A stretch of 10,611 nt of DNA from contig JAPOHS010000036.1 of NCBI GenBank assembly GCA_029979325.1, positions 1-10,611 on the forward strand, written 5' to 3'. Positions 7,378 through 10,611 of this stretch are shown here, one piece after another. This stretch comes from Pseudomonadota bacterium. Its GTDB lineage: Bacteria > Pseudomonadota > Gammaproteobacteria > UBA11654. Numbering within the stretch: position 1 is the first letter of the stretch; every line of letters begins with the position of its first letter. The translations under genes and the position numbers were made by a program. The notes below the pieces were generated by a model. That model saw only the letters and a program-made list of their open reading frames with translations. It did no database searches and had not been told where the DNA came from.

Positions 7378-7931
7378 CTAATAAAGTTAAATTCACATCG
7401 ATGGATCATGGAACCAAAGAAGACTATGATCTCATTGCCATTCATGATTCAGAAAATGAGAGAAGTTTGGCAAATAGGGTCATCGAATGGCTGAAACTGA
7501 TGGATGGAGATTCACCCTATCAAATCAGTAGACTGCAACATTGCCTTCAAACAGCAACGAGAGCAGAACAAGATGGAGCCGATACAGAGACGATCGTATG
7601 TGCGCTTCTTCATGATATTGGGGATATCATTTCTCCAGTTAATCATTCCCAAGCTTCAGCAGCCATTCTAAGACCTTATATCAGTGAAAAGAATTATTGG
7701 ATAGTTCTCAATCACGGCTTGTTTCAGGGCTATTACTGGATGCATCATTATGATGAGGACAGAAACCTGAGAGATCAGTATAAAGATCATCCTTACTATC
7801 AGGACTGTGTGGATTTTTGTTCTGAATGGGATCAAAAATCATTCGATCCTGATTTTAAAGAAAAGCCTTTGGATTATTTTATTCCCATGATTGAGGAAAT
7901 CTTTTCAAGAAAGCCTCGGTCTTTTGTTTAA
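7374..7931 (+). CDS. tmpB: HD-domain diiron oxygenase-like protein, TmpB/PhnZ type
   Basis: A 185-residue single HD domain. Candidate diiron ligands are H56, H80-D81 (in LLHDIGD), H91, H114 and D153 (in EWDQ). These correspond to the H...HD...H...H...D set of PhnZ, the mixed-valence diiron oxygenase that cleaves the C-P bond of hydroxylated aminoethylphosphonate. Overlap with the upstream dioxygenase gene and the length near 190 favour such an oxygenase over a nucleotide phosphohydrolase. In TmpB the products are glycine betaine and phosphate. TTG 7374 is chosen because its TTGA overlaps the upstream stop, TGAGGA lies 10 bases before, and it retains the N-terminal VKFTSMDHGTKEDY segment. ATG 7401 would remove nine residues. 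Compared with PhnZ by eye, Y49 sits where E27 is, D84 where H62 is, and Q118 where K108 is, so the substrate pocket differs. The exact substrate is unproven. Confidence 0.68.
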   Translation: MTNKVKFTSMDHGTKEDYDLIAIHDSENERSLANRVIEWLKLMDGDSPYQISRLQHCLQTATRAEQDGADTETIVCALLHDIGDIISPVNHSQASAAILRPYISEKNYWIVLNHGLFQGYYWMHHYDEDRNLRDQYKDHPYYQDCVDFCSEWDQKSFDPDFKEKPLDYFIPMIEEIFSRKPRSFV

Positions 7932-7944
7932 GTTATTTTGAATT

Positions 7945-8214
7945 ATGCGTTTAGATAAAATCAATGCATTCGGCGGTACATTTATACTCATTTGTGGCGT
8001 TCTACTATATCTGTCACCTGATAATTTAAATGCCAACAGTATTCTCATACAATCTGCAGGCATTATTGGCATTAGCTATCTTTTCTCTGTGCTTATTCAC
8101 TTTTTTATCAGGAAACAAATGAATAAGGATGTTGAGTTAGTTACTGTTTATGCTTGGTATTCAAGTCTTGTGGGTTTAGCAATAGTGATCACTGAAATCA
8201 TCAGTTTGATATGA
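7945..8214 (+). CDS. Small three-helix membrane protein, function unknown
   Basis: An 89-residue hydrophobic protein that I do not recognise. Three likely membrane helices cover residues about 9-24, 31-55 and 64-88, with a basic stretch FIRKQMNK between helices 2 and 3 and a basic N-terminus (MRLDK), suggesting where the cytoplasmic loops lie. There are no catalytic motifs. It starts with ATG 13 bases after the HD-protein stop, with no clear terminator or promoter between, so it is probably the third gene of the dioxygenase operon. No Shine-Dalgarno sequence is visible. It ends 4 bases before the 3' end of the convergent tRNA. A helper role in transport or membrane sensing for the operon is possible but is only inference from position. 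Confidence 0.62.
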   Translation: MRLDKINAFGGTFILICGVLLYLSPDNLNANSILIQSAGIIGISYLFSVLIHFFIRKQMNKDVELVTVYAWYSSLVGLAIVITEIISLI

Positions 8215-8218
8215 AAAG

Positions 8219-8295
8219 TGGTGGGCCCGGGAGGACTCGAACCTCCGACCAATGGATTATGAGTCCACTGCTCTAACCAACTGAGCTACAGGCCC
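8219..8295 (-). tRNA. tRNA with CAU anticodon, most likely tRNA-Ile2 (lysidine-modified)
   Basis: Read on the minus strand, the 77 bases fold as a complete tRNA: acceptor GGGCCTG pairing with CGGGCCC (one G-U), a D arm with AGCTCAGTTGGTTAGAGC, an anticodon stem around loop CTCATAA, a T arm with GGTTCGAGTCC, then A73 and an encoded CCA. The anticodon is CAU, so it is elongator Met, initiator Met or Ile2. A paired first base (G1-C72) excludes the usual bacterial initiator. The TTGGTC after the GGACTCATAATCC stem resembles Ile2, which TilS converts to read AUA, whereas elongator Met usually has GGGGTC there. In E. coli the Ile2 gene ileX is, from memory, close to rpoD, which agrees with rpoD lying 2 kb away here. 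Confidence 0.9.
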
Positions 8296-8308
8296 TTTGG
8301 GAGTGATT

Positions 8309-8314
8309 ATTCTA
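8309..8314 (-). promoter_or_regulatory. Candidate -10 box of the tRNA gene
   Basis: The minus strand reads TAGAAT at 8314-8309, 13 bases before the mature 5' end. This would give a 5' leader of about 7 bases for RNase P to remove. No convincing -35 hexamer was found at 16-18 bp, so the call is tentative. Confidence 0.3.
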
Positions 8315-8350
8315 TCACCATTATCAATGTTATACTCCAATCAAGTTTAC

Positions 8351-8356
8351 TAAAAT
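8351..8356 (+). promoter_or_regulatory. Candidate -10 box of the alpha/beta-hydrolase gene
   Basis: TAAAAT ends 11 bases before the ATG at 8368, implying a leader of only about 5 bases and no room for a Shine-Dalgarno sequence. The upstream flank has no good -35. This gene needs its own promoter because the tRNA on the other strand separates it from the previous plus-strand operon. Confidence 0.3.
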
Positions 8357-8367
8357 ACTTTTTATTT

Positions 8368-9201
8368 ATGACAATCAATAGAGCATTCACAAGAATAGAA
8401 GAGGGCGAAATCCATTACCGTTATGCGGGATCAGATTCCAATGAGATGGTGTACATGATTCATTCATCACCGGCTTCTTCAGTCATACTCATACCCTTAA
8501 TCGAGAAGCTGTCTTCAACATTTAATATTATTGCACCCGATACATTAGGTTTCGGGGATTCTGTTGCTCCAAGAGAGGATTGGCCTTCAGCTGGAGACTA
8601 TGCTGACAGTGTCATCAGAGTCATGGATTCGCTAAATATTGAGTCATGTCATTTCTTTGGCAGTCACACTGGGGCACATATTGCATCCGAAGTGGCAATC
8701 AAACATCCAGATCGAGTGAAAAAATTGGTACTGGATGGAATTGCTATGTTCAGTGAAGAAGAGCGAAAGGAGTATCTTGAACACTATGCGCCTGAGATCA
8801 AGCCCGATGAATTTGGTCAGCATTTAGTTTGGGCTTGGAATTTTGTCAGAGACCAATTCATTTATTTTCCATATTTCAAGAAAACACCAGAACATCGGAG
8901 AGCAGAGGTTTCTATGGCACCACCAGAGTTTATTAATAAATTGGTCTTGGAAGTCCTGAAAGGACTCACCACGTATCACAAGGGTTACCATGCAGCTTTT
9001 ACCCATAAGGATACAGAACGATTGCCACTGATTACTGTTGATACTTTTTGTGGTGCTTCCGAGGATGACCCTTTAAAAACTGGTGTAGAGAAAGCTGCCT
9101 CATTGATTCCAAACGCTTCAAAAGGTTTTTTTCCAAGCGAGAGCACAGAAGAAGGTTTGAATAAGAAAGTGAGCATGATCACTGATTTTTTAAAAGCATA
9201 A
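8368..9201 (+). CDS. Alpha/beta-hydrolase-fold protein with His at the nucleophile-elbow position
   Basis: A 277-residue protein with the classic fold order: an HSSPASS oxyanion-loop region near 32-38, DTLGFGDS near 58-65, a nucleophile elbow at 98-102, a helical cap around 125-200 and an acid-bearing loop GASEDDP near 229-235. The elbow reads G98-S99-H100-T101-G102, so H100 stands where the catalytic Ser of G-x-S-x-G should be. Near the usual catalytic His the sequence reads KGFFPSES (252-259) with no His. The standard Ser-Asp-His triad is therefore absent. This resembles a known-looking subgroup with G-x-H-T-G elbows that I recall but cannot name. It may be a pseudo-enzyme, binding protein or enzyme of different chemistry. 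There is no signal peptide, so it is cytoplasmic. The GH16 gene follows after 25 bases. Confidence 0.8.
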   Translation: MTINRAFTRIEEGEIHYRYAGSDSNEMVYMIHSSPASSVILIPLIEKLSSTFNIIAPDTLGFGDSVAPREDWPSAGDYADSVIRVMDSLNIESCHFFGSHTGAHIASEVAIKHPDRVKKLVLDGIAMFSEEERKEYLEHYAPEIKPDEFGQHLVWAWNFVRDQFIYFPYFKKTPEHRRAEVSMAPPEFINKLVLEVLKGLTTYHKGYHAAFTHKDTERLPLITVDTFCGASEDDPLKTGVEKAASLIPNASKGFFPSESTEEGLNKKVSMITDFLKA

Positions 9202-9226
9202 ATTTCACATCAATTAATTTTCAAAG

Positions 9227-10231
9227 TTGTTTAAAAATAAAATAAATCTAGTGTTCTATTTGAGCTTCTTGCTTTTCTCTAATGTTTCATTGTCCAATGA
9301 AAAAAAGGAGTATAGCCAGGTAAAAATTGAAGGTGTTTCCACCATTGTCGTTGAGAGCGAATCATACAGGGAAAATAAAACTTCCTATTGTAGGGAGAGA
9401 TCCGATCCAAGTGAGGTGATTTGGGAGGAAGATTTTAGTTCAGCTATCTTGGATAAAGAGACATGGAGATATGATGTCTCGAATGGCTTTTACGATAAAG
9501 GTAAGTTTGTTTATGGTTGGGGCAATTCAGAGCTTCAATATTACAGAGGAGCTAAGACAGAGGAGCATACCAATGAGAATCTATTCATTGAAGATGGCCT
9601 TTTAAAGATCCAACCAATCCACCATCGAAGAGCATTTCAGAAAGAGTTTGACTATACATCGGCCAGAATAAAGACTCGAGATTTAAAGCAATTCACATAC
9701 CCATCTAAAATTACCTTTTGTTTTAAGGTGCCCACAGGAATAGGCGCCTGGCCAGCATTCTGGTTGATGCCTAATGAAGACATTGCATGGCCACAAGGTG
9801 GTGAGATAGACATCATGGAAGCAAAGGGCAGGCTCACAAATATTGCAGGCTCAGCACTTCATTTCGGAGAAGGTTTTCATAATAAAGATGAGATTGTGCA
9901 AAATGTTGTCATCCCTCCATCGGTCAGATTTCAGGAGAAATTTCATTCCATCACGATGGAATGGAGAGAGGGGAGCATAAAGATGTTTTTGGATTCGGAA
10001 ACAGAACCTTACATGACGGTTCAGGATAATGATAAGGAGTTTGGAGAGTTCAGTTATCCTTTTGATCGGGATTATTATTTGATTATCAATGTTGCTGTGG
10101 GTGGAAAGTATGATGATTACAAGATTGATCGCACTGCTTTTTGCCTAAACAGTGAGTGCTCAAATAAAGACAACCCGGATGATCATCGGTTTTTAATTGA
10201 TTGGATTGAATATGCTCGCTTAGAGCCCTAA
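9227..10231 (+). CDS. Secreted glycoside hydrolase family 16 beta-glucanase (laminarinase-like)
   Basis: A 334-residue protein with a signal peptide: basic MFKNK, hydrophobic core to about residue 18, and likely cleavage after S23. From about 54 it has the GH16 jelly-roll sequence: [18 protein letters not shown], then [18 protein letters not shown] and the catalytic GEIDIMEA. In the ExDxxE motif E193 is the nucleophile, D195 the helper and E198 the acid/base. The two-residue spacing before E198 and the overall motifs resemble bacterial endo-beta-1,3-glucanases acting on laminarin, though the glucan is not proven. No carbohydrate-binding or sorting domain is seen. The start must be TTG 9227: an in-frame stop lies at 9215 and no ATG is near, and a GTG at 9251 would remove the basic residues. 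It lies 25 bases after the hydrolase gene and its stop overlaps that of convergent rpoD. Confidence 0.9.
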   Translation: MFKNKINLVFYLSFLLFSNVSLSNEKKEYSQVKIEGVSTIVVESESYRENKTSYCRERSDPSEVIWEEDFSSAILDKETWRYDVSNGFYDKGKFVYGWGNSELQYYRGAKTEEHTNENLFIEDGLLKIQPIHHRRAFQKEFDYTSARIKTRDLKQFTYPSKITFCFKVPTGIGAWPAFWLMPNEDIAWPQGGEIDIMEAKGRLTNIAGSALHFGEGFHNKDEIVQNVVIPPSVRFQEKFHSITMEWREGSIKMFLDSETEPYMTVQDNDKEFGEFSYPFDRDYYLIINVAVGGKYDDYKIDRTAFCLNSECSNKDNPDDHRFLIDWIEYARLEP

Positions 10232-10611
10232 CTATCGCCCATGAAGCTCTTCAGCTTCTCACTTCTCGACGGATGCCTCAATTTTCTCAGTGCTTTGGCT
10301 TCAATCTGTCTGATACGTTCACGAGTCACATCGAATTGTTTGCCGACCTCTTCAAGGGTATGATCCGTATTCATATTGATACCAAAACGCATTCTTAGAA
10401 CTTTGGCTTCCCTTGGTGTCAAGCTCTCAAGAATATTGATCGTGTTTTCTTTAAGGCCAGTTTTTGTTGCTGCACCATCTGGTTGATCGATGGTGGCATC
10501 CTCAATGAAATCTCCAAGTATTGAATCCTCATCATCTCCGATCGGTGTTTCCATTGAGATGGGTTCTCTTGAAATCTTCAGTACTTTTCTAATCCTTGAA
10601 ACAGGCATTTC
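10228..10611 (-). CDS. rpoD: RNA polymerase sigma-70 factor RpoD, C-terminal part (5' end outside window)
   Basis: The minus strand is open from the window edge (codon GAA at 10611-10609) to TAG at 10230-10228, giving 127 residues. It covers the end of region 3 ([19 protein letters not shown]), the sigma 3.2 linker ([14 protein letters not shown]) and regions 4.1-4.2 with [19 protein letters not shown] and the helix-turn-helix [20 protein letters not shown] that binds the -35 element. The match to the E. coli RpoD C-terminus is nearly residue for residue, which separates it from RpoS or RpoH and supports a gammaproteobacterial host. An internal ATG at 10608 is a mid-protein Met, not the start. 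Its stop overlaps the GH16 stop by four bases, leaving no room for a dedicated terminator. Confidence 0.96.
   Translation of the reverse strand, partial: EMPVSRIRKVLKISREPISMETPIGDDEDSILGDFIEDATIDQPDGAATKTGLKENTINILESLTPREAKVLRMRFGINMNTDHTLEEVGKQFDVTRERIRQIEAKALRKLRHPSRSEKLKSFMGDS

Noticed and set aside
7374..7931. HD protein as a nucleotide or signalling phosphohydrolase (HDc/GYP type)
   Set aside because: The single-domain length, the PhnZ-like ligand spacing and the overlap with a 2-oxoglutarate dioxygenase gene fit an oxygenase better; not fully excluded.
8219..8295. tRNA 3' end as a phage or island attachment site
   Set aside because: No second copy of the tRNA 3' segment and no integrase gene are present in the window.
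10243..10258. Hairpin GAAGCT-CTTC-AGCTTC as terminator of the GH16 gene
   Set aside because: It has only a 6-bp stem, no following T tract, and lies within conserved rpoD codons, so coding constraint explains it.
1..10611. CRISPR arrays, transposases, prophage genes or long repeats
   Set aside because: None were seen on reading both strands; gene packing is tight and all large frames belong to ordinary chromosomal families.

Overview
The window looks like a piece of a free-living, probably marine, gammaproteobacterial chromosome. The evidence is an RpoD C-terminus that reads almost like the E. coli one, a TonB-dependent receptor tail, a TPR-sulfotransferase, a secreted GH16 beta-glucanase, modest GC content and very short intergenic gaps. 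The exact clade cannot be named from this sequence. Shine-Dalgarno motifs are mostly weak or absent, several genes seem to start with TTG, and at least one promoter lies so close to its ATG that the mRNA may be leaderless.

Layout. Bases 1-153 are the end of a TonB-dependent receptor gene, closed by a hairpin terminator (179-202). A same-strand run follows: a TPR-sulfotransferase (227-2224), an iron-sulfur L-serine ammonia-lyase (sdaA, 2244-3644) and malonyl-CoA decarboxylase (3652-4902). An MHS-family transporter (4920-6251, minus strand) converges on that run. It is divergent from a second plus-strand operon: a gamma-butyrobetaine-hydroxylase-family Fe(II)/2-oxoglutarate dioxygenase (6286-7377), an HD-domain protein overlapping it by 4 bases (7374-7931), and a small three-helix membrane protein (7945-8214). 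A minus-strand CAU-anticodon tRNA, most likely tRNA-Ile2, occupies 8219-8295. An alpha/beta-hydrolase-fold protein with an atypical nucleophile elbow (8368-9201) and a signal-peptide-bearing GH16 glucanase (9227-10231) follow. The 3' end of rpoD enters from the right on the minus strand (10228-10611).

The most interesting unit is the divergent transporter/dioxygenase/HD cluster. A dioxygenase that would be annotated gamma-butyrobetaine hydroxylase, overlapping an HD-domain oxygenase-like gene, matches the TmpA/TmpB arrangement. In that system TmpA hydroxylates 2-(trimethylammonio)ethylphosphonate and TmpB cleaves the C-P bond to give glycine betaine and phosphate. The metal ligands of both enzymes are present. 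Some second-shell residues differ from PhnZ and from human GBBH in ways that may reflect a quaternary-ammonium phosphonate substrate or a still unknown one.

There is no gene-free stretch over 300 bases. The longest intergenic interval, 8215-8367, holds the tRNA. No insertion sequence, CRISPR array, prophage gene or long repeat was seen.
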